Positions 23,091-35,383 of a stretch of DNA of 64,000 bases are shown here, in pieces. The position numbers were made by a program, and so were the translations under genes. Numbering within the stretch: the first letter of the stretch is position 1; each line of letters starts with the position of its first letter. Where the stretch lies: positions 2,053,279 to 2,117,278 of the forward strand of contig JAQFVV010006275.1 of NCBI GenBank assembly GCA_028023455.1, written 5' to 3'. This DNA is from Epiperipatus broadwayi (Eukaryota; Onychophora; Udeonychophora; Euonychophora; Peripatidae). Below the pieces are notes generated by a model that saw only the letters and a program-made list of their open reading frames with translations, ran no database searches and was not told the DNA's origin.

Positions 23091-24140
23091 CATATAATTA
23101 CAACTAATAGTATTTACATATATAGAGAAATATATTAAACGTTCTAATTCTTCAAAACTGACTCTAAAATTTGTTTTCTATCTTTTATTTTTAATGTTTG
23201 TGCTTCAAAAATAATACTTCTATAAATTAGTAATAATTAACAAACAATTGTAAAGAACTCTGAGACATAAACTGTTAGACTCTTCTATTTGTAAATCAGG
23301 ATCTTTTGCACTTATGTTGGACAAGCTCAGAGATAAATATAATATTTACAACAGCAGTATAAAACTACTAATAATTTCTTTAATTAGATGGATCTAAAAG
23401 AAACTGTAGGAATTGACAGCAGTCATATTATTAATTGAAAAAAAAGCTATTTGATGAATGAAAAGAATCAGTACTATAAAATAATGAGCACAGACAGAAT
23501 GTTTTAATTATTATTCTACAGCAATGCACAGAACAAAGGAAACTTTTGCATATCTTAGAAATATATCTCTGGATAGTAGTTAATTCATCAAAGATGACAA
23601 AGTAAATCTATAATTGCATTATTAGTGATGTAAAAAGATTAAAAAAAAAAAATTTAAATAATCTATTCAGTTCTAATTCTCTTATGAATATATCAGGTTT
23701 TAATGAGATCTGTAACTCCTATGATGAAATGAATAAAAAGTTGATTGTAATGTCTATAACCAAAGTTATTTGGAGGTATGTTTTTTAATAAGGAGTGTTT
23801 GCAGATTATTGTTGAATGGTGATGATGTTCATGGTGTATTATTATTCTTTATAATGATAGTATATTGTGGTTTACTTAATGAAAATTAACTATCAAAAAA
23901 ATCTGTTCACATTTTGAAGAATATTAGAACTTTTTATTTGTGTTTTTAACATCCAATTTGTTAGTTCACAAATTTTCTAAATTCTTCTATACTTAATGCT
24001 GTCATAATATTATTTTTTGAGTTTGAAATTGAGAACCTAAAGATTATTGGATTAATTCCCATGCTGGTTATTACTAGAAAGGCTAGAAATACTTGAAGAA
24101 ATGTGGAGAATAATATAAGGATTTAATCATTATTCTGTTA
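23091..24140. other. AT-rich; SINE-like 3' fragment near 24030
   Basis: Mostly unassigned. At about 24025-24120 the text AGAACCTAAAGATTATTGG, then TTAATTCCCATGCTGGTTATTAC and CTTGAAGAAATG (listed as separate short blocks) matches the right arm of the palindrome at 30905-31015. It is a fragment of that tRNA-like repeat. Confidence 0.4.
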
Positions 24141-25330
24141 CATCATTATATTACTTCATCATCATCAACCATTATCAATTCTCTGCAGAATGAAGGTCTC
24201 TCCAAGGTCAAACCATCTCCGATCTTTAGCTTCTCTTCTCCACATCATCCCTGCACACTTTCTTATTTCATCAATCCATCTCACATGTGGTCTCTTTCTG
24301 GGTCTTTTACAATCTCTTGGAATCTGGTTTAAAATTGCAATTATCCATATATTATCATATATTCTAGCAATATGTCCAGCCCATCTCCACTTCAGTCTTA
24401 ATTTTTTTAATGAGTTCAATAACACCTGTTTGTTCTCTTACCCATATATTGCATTTTGGATTTCTTCTTTTTACTCCTAACATGCATCTTTCCATATTTC
24501 TTTGAGTGGTCTAAAGTCTCTGTATTGCTTTTCTATTAAGTGTCCAAGTCTCAGATCCATAAGTAAAAATTGGTAAAACACATTTATTAAAAACTTTCCT
24601 TTTCAAACACATAGGTATATTTCCTTTTAGTATCAAGTTATTTCTACCAAAAGCACTCCAATCAAGTTCAATTCTATGATTAATTTCATCCATTATGTTT
24701 CCATCTGTATTGATAATCTGACCAAGATATTTGTAGCTATTAACTTCTTCAAATTCATAATAATCTTTATTTTCATATTTTAAGAAAACCCATCGAACAT
24801 TACTTTAATCTTTTTAACATTTATCTTTAGTCCTACTTTCATCTGATAACTCCCGCAACATTTCCTGCAGCTCTAAAGCATTATTTTCAAAAACAACTAC
24901 ATCATCTACAAAATCTAAATGATTTAAATAATCTCCATTTACTTTCACTCCTTTAGATTCCTATTTTAATCCACAAAATACTTCTTGCAACACTGCTGTA
25001 AAAAAGTTTTGGAGATATGGAGTCACTCTGTCTTACACCCTTCTCAATGTTGACTTTCCTAGTATAATTATGTAATCAAATTGATGCTGTTGCATTTTTA
25101 TAAATATTCTTTAAAATATGACAATATCCTGGATCTATAGCTTTAATCACTGAAGAAATGTTTACAGAATCAAATGCTTTTTCATAATCTATAAATCCAA
25201 AGCATAATGGCAATTCATATTCATTTGTCCTTTCTATAACTTCTCTCAATACCTGGAGATGATCTACTGTACTAAAACCACTTTTAAATCCAGCTTGTTC
25301 TCTTTTGATCTTTTCTATTTTTTTTTGTCT
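24141..25330 (-). pseudogene. RTE-type LINE, RT and C-terminal region
   Basis: Minus strand, 5'-truncated near 25330. It reads KREQAGFKSGFSTVDHLQVL, then ELPLCFGFIDYEKAFDSVN, an INIEKGVRQ.DSISPKLF tract (RT motif with GVRQ), HLDFVDDV (catalytic block, one D changed to V), EINHRIELDWSAFGRNNLILKG and CLKRKVFNKCVLPIFTYGSETW (24693-24511), then KLRLKWRWAGHIARIYDN and RPHVRWIDEIRKCAGMMWRREA (24425-24165). The 3' end runs into TTGATGATGATGAAG at about 24145-24160, the short TGA-rich tail typical of RTE elements. Stops and frameshifts break it into pieces. Family members normally encode an APE-like endonuclease N-terminal to the RT; that half is absent here. Confidence 0.88.
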
Positions 25331-26344
25331 GCTTTAGATAAACTGGGCAAGAATTTTAGTTTAATCACTGTTCCGGATAATGAAGATTTTGGCGTTCTTA
25401 TCACGTGACGGAAATATGCTGTGTGTGTATATATATACATCATTCAGTAATATTATTATTTTAAAAAACTTTTTTTAAAAGTTATACATATAAACACAAA
25501 ATCATTTGCTGTTTCTTAAGGATTTATTTATATTTCTTTGCTCTTAAGCTTAATGTTTTTCAATTTAGATTTGAATTTTTAATTTTGCAATTTCTTGTCT
25601 TTTCTCTTTAGCAAAAAAAAAAGATAGGTTCCTTTGGGATAATTTGATTTTCTAATTCAGAAATGAACAGCAACTTTTATTAGAATGTCTGTTTTGTTTA
25701 GCATTACTCAATAATCTCTTTCAGAATAATTCCGTAGATTATTATACTCTAGAGAAATGTGAAAAAAAGAAATTGTCTAATTTTAGAATCATTGTAATAC
25801 CTTTCTTTTCTCAAATGGTAGTAGTAATAACATTGTTGGCAAACATTCTAGAGAAAATATGTAAGTGTATTTAGAGAGAAAGATATATTTAATCTGAGAC
25901 ATTAAAATATCACGTGACATCGTTCAGTACCCTTGATACCAATATTGTTTAATGATTTTTGGAATACTTTTTATTAAAATCTGATTAGAAACTTAAATTA
26001 TCATAAGCAAACTTCAATCAACGGAGGAAATGCTTTAAAAATTCAAGAGCCAATATTTGATAAATATCTGAAATAGAAATAGAATCTTTATCTAAGCTGA
26101 CATATGATAGCTTGAATCATCTGCTAAAGCTAGATAATAACTGCTTTAATAAACTTTAAAATGTAGTAGTTTAGTGCGATGAAAGTCAAAGAAATTAGAA
26201 TTTTAGTGAATATTTATATATTTTATGTATATGCAACTGTGCTTTGCTAAATCACCATCACCATATTTTCGATGTTTAATCTAAATCGTTCAAGCATTTT
26301 TAATAACATTAACTTGTTTTTGATATTAATAATTTTTATTAAAT
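25331..26344. other. AT-rich, nothing recognised
   Basis: No ORF or repeat family member recognised. There is a TA microsatellite at about 25425-25440. Confidence 0.4.
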
Positions 26345-26690
26345 TAGAGATTATCCACTTAATAATATTTCTGGAGTGCAATTTTTACTACACTACTCTA
26401 CTACTTTACTGGTTTCTATTCAGTTTTTAACACTTTGGGGAGGGGGGTAATAACCAAAGACGTGAAAAAGATATATGATTCTCAAGATGCACATTTTGTG
26501 CTGAACTTAGCACTCATCAGTTGGTCCAGATCACAATCTCATCCACAAATTTTTGTCATTTTTCAATATATATAGATAGCCAATTACTGCAGATTAATTG
26601 ATAAGTCTCAATCTTATCACCATCATAAATCACTTGATGGATTAATAACCTTTTGTTAGTCATTCATTAGACTAGAGATTATCCACTTAA
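26345..26690 (-). repeat. ~350-bp hammerhead repeat (family 2), minus copy
   Basis: Recognisable blocks on + are TTATCCACTTAATAATATTTC, then ACACTACTCTACTACTTTACTGG, GAGGGGGGTAATAACC, then the hammerhead at 26452-26528, a TATATATAGATAGCCAATTAC segment and TAGTCATTCATTAGACTAG. Related blocks in the same order or inverted occur at 26.7-27.1, 33.6-34.1, 37.6-37.9 and 50.5-50.8 kb, defining a dispersed family. It has no coding capacity. Confidence 0.7.
26452..26528 (-). ncRNA. Hammerhead ribozyme, family 2, long stem III
   Basis: Minus strand: TGGACCAA (stem I 5'), CTGATGA, stem II GTGCTAAGTTCAGCAC, AAAA in place of GAAA, stem III 5' strand ATGTG, a ~25-nt loop, stem III 3' strand CACGT, cleavage triplet GTC, then TTTGGTTA (stem I 3'). 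Stem III gives 5 pairs, one of them U-G. The G-to-A change at the GAAA start, plus CATGAAA in the copy at 4.28 kb, is what deamination of a methylated CpG in an ancestral CACGAAA would give. This copy is likely inactive, but the layout is complete. Confidence 0.65.
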
Positions 26691-27125
26691 TAAATAAAAG
26701 CAGATAGAAATCAACCCCTTCCGTGGGTGACAGCTGTGTATTAAAAATTACACTAGAGAAATATTATTCATTAAGTGGATAATATCTAGTCTAATGAATG
26801 ACTAATAAAAATTACTAATATATTTCCACCAATGGTTTGTGTCAAAGTTGTGAGGGTAATAAGTTTGACATTTATCAATTAAGCTGTAGTAATTGGCTAT
26901 ATATATATAGTGATCAGTGATAAAGATATATGTAAGAGATTGTGATTTAGGCCAGTTTATAATTTCTGATTTAGTGTGAAATGTCAATCTTACTTTTTTT
27001 CCCATCGTTGGTCATATGTTTATGATTACGCTTCTCCATAAAAAAAGTTAAAAGAGGATAGAAACTGGTCCCTTGTGTGACAGTAGTGTAGTGAAAATTA
27101 TACTACAGAAATATTATTCATTAAG
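26691..27125 (+). repeat. ~350-bp hammerhead repeat (family 2), plus copy
   Basis: A partial end (26691-26775) is followed by a full plus-strand unit (about 26776-27125) that starts and ends with TATTATTCATTAAG, so adjacent units share their boundary as in a tandem array. It lies head-to-head with the minus copy. The hammerhead region (about 26950-27025) is eroded: stem II is lost, but GAAATGTCA and CATCGTTGGTCATATG (cleavage region and stem I strand) remain. Confidence 0.65.
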
Positions 27126-27979
27126 TCATTTTTGATATTGTCTAAAAAACTTCCTGATCATTCCCAATCTGTAGCTGCAACTATTACCATAAAATGGTTT
27201 CGTAGTTAAATATTGCACAAACGTTTATTTTTGATACAGATTAGCATTTGTGCAGCGACTGTACGTATGCTAATGAGTATTAAGTTATATTATTTTGTAA
27301 TATTTGCTTCAACAAATCATTTCAATTATTTATATTTATATATATTGATAATTGTAATTAAAAATGTTATTTTATCAAATTCCACGGGTAACATACCTGA
27401 TGAGTAATAGAAATGTGTAAAAAAAAAAAGTAAAGCTACTGCACAATTCTTTCAGCTAATGTAATAAGAATATAAATCTTTATTTAATATTAAACATCAT
27501 AGGCAATTGCTTAATAATAGAGAGCAATTGAGAACTATGATTAATCATGGTTAGAATGTGGATCCCATTTTAGATTGACTTACTCAAATGATTTCTAAAA
27601 CAATTCAACAATCACTTTGAAAAATGTTGATAAAACAATTTCACCTTATAATAACCGCAGCCCACCATGGGTGAATAAAATGATTTTTTTTCATTGACAA
27701 CTAATATATTAATAGTAGTTTATTGTAATGCTACAAGAAAAGAGAGATGAGGATGGTTTTGGACATTTATAACAGTAATGCATCACCAGATTTAGCATGT
27801 AACCATGTTGACACAGTCAAATTGAAATTCTTAGCCCCATATAGCTATTTAAGTTGGATAGCTGGGTTTGAAGACATGTAGGTATCTGAAAATTTCAATT
27901 TGTCTACTTAAATATTAACTACCAGATAAATGCTGACTTTGAGTTGGTATTTTGGATCTTGGGCTGAGATATTCCAGCA
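27126..27979. other. AT-rich; leading part of a hammerhead element
   Basis: There is no protein-like ORF. From about 27700 to 27979 the composition is more mixed and leads without a break into the hammerhead at 27980, so this is probably the body of that element. Its left end is not defined. Confidence 0.35.
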
Positions 27980-28018
27980 CCTCACTGAGGATTGCCAAAG
28001 CATGAAACCGGTCTGAGG
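27980..28018 (+). ncRNA. Minimal type I hammerhead ribozyme
   Basis: CCTCA, CTGAGGA, stem II TTGC-CAAA-GCAT, GAAA, C-CG-G, then TC with cleavage after GTC, then TGAGG. Stem I (CCTCA/TGAGG) has 5 perfect pairs. The core is CUGANGA with G at the variable seventh position, which is allowed. Stem III is 2 bp (A-U, C-G). Stem II pairs over three positions, with a U-U mismatch at its base. Downstream AAATAGAGATTTTAGAATG aligns with CTAGATAGGGATTTTATGC of the 13-kb family, so the two belong to one superfamily. No frame is needed to see it: it is complete and on one strand. Confidence 0.82.
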
Positions 28019-30744
28019 ATAGGATAATTTTAAATAGAGATTTTAGAATGCTTTCTATTGCAGCATTTATCAATAAAGCTTGTTAGAGTTATTGCACACT
28101 CTTTAGTTTTTATCATTACAAGCTTATTAAATTAAGTCAGGTGATGTAGACTTATTTTTAGCTGAAATCTCACAAGTTTGAAAATTAGTTGTTATATAAA
28201 TATAATCTGATTGTGTTTAAAAATAAATATATTTTTTGCACTGATAATAAGAATACAGTACATTTTCATCATTTAAAGTCATTTAGTTAATGCAAAAATA
28301 TTATATATACATTTATGCAATATGTAATAACATTATGCAAAGAGTGCAGTGGTGTTAAAGAATAAAGAAGCATTCAGTTTGTTTGCAATTACTTAAATAT
28401 TTATTTATTTATAGATTAGTTTATTTTAAAATTAAGTCTTTTTTTTTTTAATGTTTTATAAAAAAAAAATTAAATGTTTTCTTTTTATTATTAAACAAAT
28501 CGTATACTATAATAGTCTTTTCTATCAGCATTAATGTTAATTTTGATAGATATTCTTGCCCATTTGTATTTTGGGCATAATATTCAGCATTAAAAAGGAT
28601 CTTTCTATTAGAAAGTGTAATCAAAACAATAGTACTAGAAGCAGTAGTACTAATAATAGCAGTATCAACAATAATTATAGTAGTAGTAGTAGTAATAATA
28701 AATAATCACTTATAAATGAATGTCCATTATTCCAACTCCAAAAAAAAAAAAAAGTAGGGAGAGATAGAGAGAAATAAAAAAAAGCTGCAATGACTATACA
28801 AACCAATCTGTAAAACACAAATACTTCCACATATAGGACATGGTAGTCCATTTTTCTAATTGATATTTTACAATGTAATCTTTAATTTTTTAGTAGGAAA
28901 CTTTTTTTTCTGAAATACAACACCATGTCTAATTGTATAGCTCTCCAGTGTATTATCTTCCCTGCTATATCTTCCCAGTGGAGACAGTGCACTCTTTTTG
29001 AGATAATTCTTATATCATAGATGGAATCTACCTCCATCATGAAAACCATACTCAAGTACACCATAAAACACCTCTTTCGGAAGTTTTCCATTATTAAATC
29101 ATTTTATATGTCCAACCAAAGAAGATGTGATTAATACTACTTAAAATGTAGAATCAATTTGCAGGATTTATATATTCAAGAAGTTTGTTAAAGATTTTGT
29201 TTTTTTTAAATCATATGGATTATAAACCCCTATTAAGTCATTACTTAACTTCAAAAAATCAAAATATTTACCATAAATATGCTTTAAATTTTCAAAAGTT
29301 TCTTCAAGTAATTTTGTGCAATAAGTTTATAATGTTTTTGAACTAATCACTTCAAGAAAAAGTAAATTTAATAAAACTTTAAATCACTCATCTAGTTGTT
29401 TTTTTTTTTTTTGATCTTTTATAATTTTAATTCTAAGCCATTTGTTTATGGTGGAATGTATTTAATTTGTCTTATTCTAGTAATTTTCAAACTGATCATA
29501 TTTATTAATAAATTGTTTTTTTGTTTTTAGCATATCTATTTTTAAAAAACAATATTTAATATCATTTGTTTTATTTTGTAAAATAGTATATAGAACAGAG
29601 TCAATATGGTGGGGCAAATGGCATGACTGCACTAGGCCCCACATTTATCAAGGCCCGATGTGCCTGAATGATCTATACTTTTCCAAAAATAAAAAATAAA
29701 ATGTTATTTTCTAAATGTAATACAAACAAAATTATGAAACAGACATGATAGAAATGTTAAATAAAAACCTTCTAACCTATATATTACTGGTTTACTAGTG
29801 ATGTCTTAAGAAACAATTCATAAGAAAAGTTTTATCATGAGTCCAGAGAAAAGATGATGAAGGCTATTATTTTTCAGAAAGCTCGACTTATATAAATGTG
29901 TACATAAGTAAAACTTTAGACAGGAATTTCTGTATCTTCTTTTCTTGTTTCTAATGATTTGGTATAAGAGTTTATCTTGGAATTGCTTCATTAATAGAGC
30001 AAAGTGCATTTCTTTAATGGTCTCTTTGGTGTTAGTAGTTGACTTAAATTTTGATCAATGTTAAACATATGATGGTTACAGGCTCATACTGGAGAATGGT
30101 TTTCTGGATATCATATGTTAAGCTGGCAAGAAGATGATTATAAATAAAAAACCAGAATCACTGTAGAAAATAGAATGTAGAACAGATGGGAACAAAATGC
30201 AGAATAAGATAATTTTCAGTTGTTCTCTTTATAGCCTGAAAGTCAATTGATTAGCCTAATTATTTTTCAAGAATTTTTTTTCAAATTAGCAAGCCAGTGA
30301 TTACATTCTTTAACTCAGATAAGGCAGTAAATTTTAATTAATGGATTTACCAAATTTTTAATTAGATTAATCTGGTAGGTTTACAAGAATAATATGTTAA
30401 AATAAGGAACAAAACTTATTGAAAGAAAAAACAGATTTTTTTAAAAGTTTTAATTACTAAAACAAACTAATTAGGAATTGATAAAAATTTTAAAGTTAAG
30501 TATTGTTTCTGCAATATAAAAAAAATATTTTACAGATTGATAATCATTTTAGCTACAAAGTACATATTTTTAAATTATTTTTACAACTAAAATTACCTGA
30601 GCCAACACAATTAACACAAATTTATTCATGTGCATGCATATATGTAATACAGTACCTATAGAAAACAAAAAAATAAAATCTGAAATTAAGATTGTGGTTT
30701 GCCAACATAAAATTAGATATTGAGATAACCAAGTTCTATTTCCA
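28019..30744. other. AT-rich, mostly unassigned
   Basis: It contains poly-A/T runs (28440-28480, 28740-28753, 29398-29412) and a short AGT/AAT trinucleotide tract at 28675-28705. A small G+C-richer block at 29600-29665 (ACTAGGCCCCACATTTATC, AAGGCCCGATGTGCC) may be a transposon end, but its partner was not found. Short ORFs at 28882-29091 and 29818-30009 are unsupported. Confidence 0.35.
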
Positions 30745-31015
30745 TATATAATACAATGTTTTGAATAGTAATACTGTTCTTCTCTTCAGGTATTGTTTGC
30801 CTGGCTATTATCATTACTAGCATAGGATTCAAACCTAGATCTTTAGATTCATGAATATTGAAGTTTAAAATAATGCTCGAACCAAGTAAATTACCTCAAA
30901 ATTTAATATTCATGAATATAAGGGTTTAGGTTTGATTCCCATGCTAGTACTGTCACTAATCAGCCAACAACACCTGAAGAAGAGAACAAGACCACTCTAA
31001 ACATTGTATTATATA
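30745..31015. repeat. Palindrome with tRNA-like arms
   Basis: Left arm 30745-30859 and right arm 30905-31015 are reverse complements, with perhaps one difference in six, around a ~45-bp centre. Each arm contains a box-B-like GGTTTGAATCC/GGTTTGATTCC, and the minus strand of the left side has a box-A-like ACTTGGTTCGAGCAT. Both arms also carry CTTCAGG with an AGAAGAGAA tract. It is a fold-back of a tRNA-derived repeat whose 3' end also occurs at 24.03 kb. Confidence 0.75.
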
Positions 31016-31019
31016 TTAA

Positions 31020-31130
31020 CCTGTGTGCTATTACTAACAATCAAATGTATTTAGAAGGATTAAATGAAGTTTAAAATTTTTCTAAACAATCTCAATATTT
31101 AATATTAGATTATGGAAGCAGTCCAAAATA
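31020..31130 (-). repeat. PLE-associated terminal block, minus copy
   Basis: GTGTGCTATTACTAACAATC, AAATGTATTTAGAAGGATTA, AGTTTAAAATTTTTCTAAAC, then TTAGATTATGGAAGCAGTCC match, in order, the right arm of the fold-back at 53510-53680 and the reverse complement of 21180-21300. It directly abuts the palindrome at 30745-31015. Confidence 0.6.
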
Positions 31131-33639
31131 TAATTAATACTAAAATGTAATCTCTTAATCTTCAGACAAATACTAAATATTCAAGTATGTATTGCTAAAA
31201 ATGCTAAAATAATAATGGACATAATATTAATATGACACCATTAAACAAAGTACTCTGGTGATTTTAACAAATGTAAATGCATTGTATTTTTTATTGATTT
31301 TGTACCTATTTAAGAATTAAAGATTTTAATGGCAAAGTTGAAAAATTGAAGCTGAACATAAAATTTATATATTTATGTTTTTTAAAGATTTTTTTTCCTT
31401 CTGATATAGTCATAATAATATTGTGAAGTTATTTTAGTACTTTTATTTATTATTATAATTTTTATATCAAATATTCTCCTTTACTTTTTTTGCATTCCTT
31501 CATATATATTACTTATATTAATTAAGAAGATAAAACCAAATTTGAATAGAGATGGGGGGGGTAAATACATTATTTTTATAGGAATATTAATAATGATAGA
31601 GAAAAAATATGTAGAGTTTTGTAAAATAAAATGTAAACATAGGATAAATAGTTAAAGAAATTGATAATAGAGGGAGTTGTATGAAAAGAGTATATGAAAA
31701 AGAGTCTAAGGATTTTGAAAAAAATCAGTTATAAATTTAAAAGGAAGGTTATGCAAGTGGTGAGTAAAATGAATAAGTGAATTATAAAAGGGAACAAACA
31801 TAGGAATATTAATAAAGATTATTAATAAAAGAATATAGATAAATATTAGAAAGGAAGGAAAGGAATTAGATTTATAGGTATTAAAAGTAAAATAAAAAGA
31901 TGATAAATATATTACAGAATAACATAGAATGATAGGAAGAAAAAGTAAAAAATAAAAAGTGAAAAGAAAGAAGAAACAGTAAACAAGTAATGAAAAAATA
32001 ATTATTAGAAAAGAAGAGGAAAGTAAAGATATAAAGTTAAGAATAAAATATGATTATGAATAATAATATAAAATATATATTTGTATATGTGTCAAAACTG
32101 TTAGGAAATTAAAGGAATTATATTAAAAAAAATTACATTAAAGTGTATATGTGGAGATTTATTATAAGTAATATGTATGAAGTATCAAAATTAATTATAA
32201 ATACCAAATTTGTCAAAAATAATGCAGAATATATTTGAAGACTATTAAAAATATATCCAGGTTTAATTTTTGTTCTTTTTTTGTAGTCACTACTATCAAG
32301 TAAAGTAGTTAAAATGATCCATTTAAAAAATAACAGAATTCACACATCTTTAAAAATGCATTTTTAAAACTTTCAATTGAGTTTTGTGTTATTTTTGAAT
32401 ACTTATACATTTATGATGAAGTTATTTGTTATTGATAATAAAGTTTAGGAACTAAATGATATTAATAATAAAATGTAATAACTAGACATTCATCATTATT
32501 TATAAAAGTTATACTAAGTGTTTGTAAAATGTTTATAAAATACAGAAAACCTAAAATAATGTTTAACAGAAAATTGTTTGATGAAATATTAAATAATGTT
32601 TATAAATAGATTGTAAACAAAGTGAATAAATAGATTTATAAATGTTTAAAGAAAGAGAAAAAGTGTTAAAATTATGTTCACTAGATTAATTATTTATTGA
32701 TAAATATTTAAATAATATTTGTTTAATAAATTGTTTAATAATTTAATTAATAATAATAAAAAAGGAGTTTGTCAAATGTTTGCTTCAAATATAGCTTTAT
32801 GTAGATGTTTAGAAAAAGTGTCCATAAAATTAAAAGTTTTGAAATTAAGAAAAAAAATGGACTAGGCATAAAAGAATGAATGATTTAAAAGAAGGAAGTA
32901 GTTATGAATTTTGAAGAAGTGAGCAAGAATTAAAAAAAGTTAGAGAGATATGTTTGTTGTCTAATAGAGGGTGATGATGATGAGTGAGAAGACAGTTTAA
33001 TTATTGTCTTCAAGTATAAACTTATTATAAGGGCATAAATTTATTATGAGATATCACCAGCATTTACATTACCTGGTCATTCTACATATATATTTATTAT
33101 TATTATTAACAGAGGGCACGATTATCAGTCAATATCTTAAAAGCATTACTCTGGTAATATAAATAAAATCAATCATTTTAAACAACTTACTAAATCATTA
33201 ATCATTTGATTTTTTTTTCTTAATAAGTTAATTAGAAAATTTAACTCGATGAATTATTTATTGAGAAATTTTTTTTTGTATCGTTTTAAATGATTTTTAT
33301 GCTTTTTCACACTTTCAAATATAATTTTGACTGATATTAATTATATATTTTCTAGTCATAAAAATAAATTACTTTTATTTTTTTAAATCGCAGAATATAT
33401 TGCAAACTTTTGATTTGAAAAAGTATTAAGTATTATTATGAATACTATTTCTTTATAAATTCCTCAAAAATTAATTTAAAATAAATTTACATGTGAAAAT
33501 GTGAAATTTTGATACATTATTTTACAATAATTAATTAAGCAAAGCTCCAATGGCGGTCACTTTTAAAAAAAAAAAAACAACATTTATTTAATTAAATAAA
33601 AAAAAAATCAATATTGCAAAAAATAAATATCATTCCAAT
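31131..33639. other. AT-rich, purine-skewed stretch, no gene
   Basis: From about 31540 to 33000 the plus strand is strikingly purine-rich (mostly A with G), with few C residues. No ORF above chance and no repeat copy was recognised. Confidence 0.4.
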
Positions 33640-34060
33640 TAGTTAATGAATAATATTTCTGTAGTGTAATTTTCATTTCACCACTCTCATGAAAAGTAAG
33701 GGCTGGTTTTTATCCACTTTTAACACCTTGAGGAGGGGAATAATCATAAACATGCATTTAGCATGAAATGTACTTTTTGAGGATCATATATGTTTTTCAC
33801 CTATCTTGGTCATATGTTTATAACTACACTCCTCAATAAGGTGTTGAAAGTGGACAGAAACCAGTTCTTATCTTGCATAAGAGTGGTATAATGAAAATTA
33901 CATTACAGAAATATTATTCATTAAGTAGATAATCTCTAGTCTAATGAATGACTAATAAAAATATTAATATACTTTCATTAAGTGATTTGTGTCAAAGTTG
34001 TGAGGGCAACACTTTTGATACTTATCAATTAAACTGTACTAATTTTCTACATATATATAT
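33640..34060 (+). repeat. Family 2 hammerhead repeat, fold-back copy
   Basis: Arms at 33644-33750 and 33803-33925 are reverse complements (GAATAATATTTCTGTAGTG ... CACTCTCATG and TAACACCTTGAGGAGGGG against their complements). The centre retains the 3' half of a hammerhead (AGCATGAAATGTAC, then CACCTATC and TTGGTCATATG, where TATC followed by TTGGTC is an AUC cleavage site and a stem I strand). The 5' half with CTGATGA is missing. From 33926 the unit continues with the TCTAGTCTAATGAATGAC block. Confidence 0.7.
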
Positions 34061-35383
34061 ATTGTAACCATATATTTTAGTATAAAATATATTAATTGGT
34101 GTAACTAGTATAAAAATTTCTCTTTCTTCTTTTGGTGATTTGATTGGCTTGATTTGCACTTTGAACAGATTACTCTCTTATATTATTTAATAAATTTAAA
34201 TTTGCTTCTTCCCATATACTAACTCACATCAAAATGTTTAACTTTTTAAAAATCTGACAACACATTAAAATTTGGTAAAATAGTATTAAAAATAATACTA
34301 TTTTTTTTTATTTGTTTAAAATGATCTTAAAAATTATTTCTATTAAATTTACAGAACCATTTATTCAGTTAAAATTAATTATTAAAAATAAATACGGTAA
34401 TTACATATGCGTCTCAATGTAAAAAGAAAAGAGCGCGAATTTAAGGGAAGATTGTCTGATAGTTTGCTTTTGGAGGGAGAAAGAAAAGAAAATGTTAAAA
34501 GGCAAATGGTGTAAATTTGATAAGCTTATTTTAAAATAGTTAATAAGTAAACGGATTACCACAAAATTTGCTATAAACGTAAATATAACATAGTGGTAAT
34601 TAATTATAAGATGAATTGCTAAATTTAAAAGTCTGTTCAAGTCGGCTGGCCAAGTGGATCGAATCACCGGTAATAATTTCCCAATATTATATTTTTAAAT
34701 GTCAGAGCTTCCCAGTTTAAATTTAAAAGAATTAATTGCAAGAATTTGGTATGTTTTAAAATGTTTATTATTCTACAATTTGGAAAAATTAAATAAGTAT
34801 TTTAATTACAGAATTTTTTATGAATATAAAAATTTGCTTTTTAAAAAAAAGAAGAAGTTTAAATTCAAGTAAAATGTTAAGTTATCAACATAGTTTAATA
34901 TTTCCGTATCTAATTCTAATAAAAATATAGTATTGATTGATATTTAACTTTACAATGACAGTAATCTATTTGCTAGTTAATTTGTTTAACATTTGGATAA
35001 TAAATAGTCTTCAAAGAATTAATCAAAGCTATTTTCTAATTTTATCGTCAGTTGGAATAATTGAATTAATTGCTATAATTAGTATTCCTAGATTTAAGTG
35101 TGGATGAATATATATTCGCATGGATGTGATAAACTTGGAACATTTTTAATAGAGAAATGTAGAGATTAATAACTTTTGAAAAACATTTTCATTTAAATTC
35201 TGCGTGTCATGTTTTTGAAATTGTTTCATGTTTATGTAGCCACGTAAAATCGGTAATCTAATAGTGATTATAATAACAAATACAAACGGATAAAATTGCA
35301 TGTATGGAATTCAACTAAAGATATAGCTATTGCTTCGTATATTTATTGTTCGACGCATCGTACATGGATTCCACGGATCCTAT
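34061..35383. other. AT-rich, nothing firm
   Basis: A tRNA-like scrap (GTCGGCTGGCCAAGTGGATC near 34641-34660) resembles a box A but lacks a box B at the right distance. The remainder is unassigned. Confidence 0.35.

Noticed and set aside
34641-34660. tRNA-Leu/Ser-like box A
   Set aside because: No box B at the required distance and no acceptor pairing.
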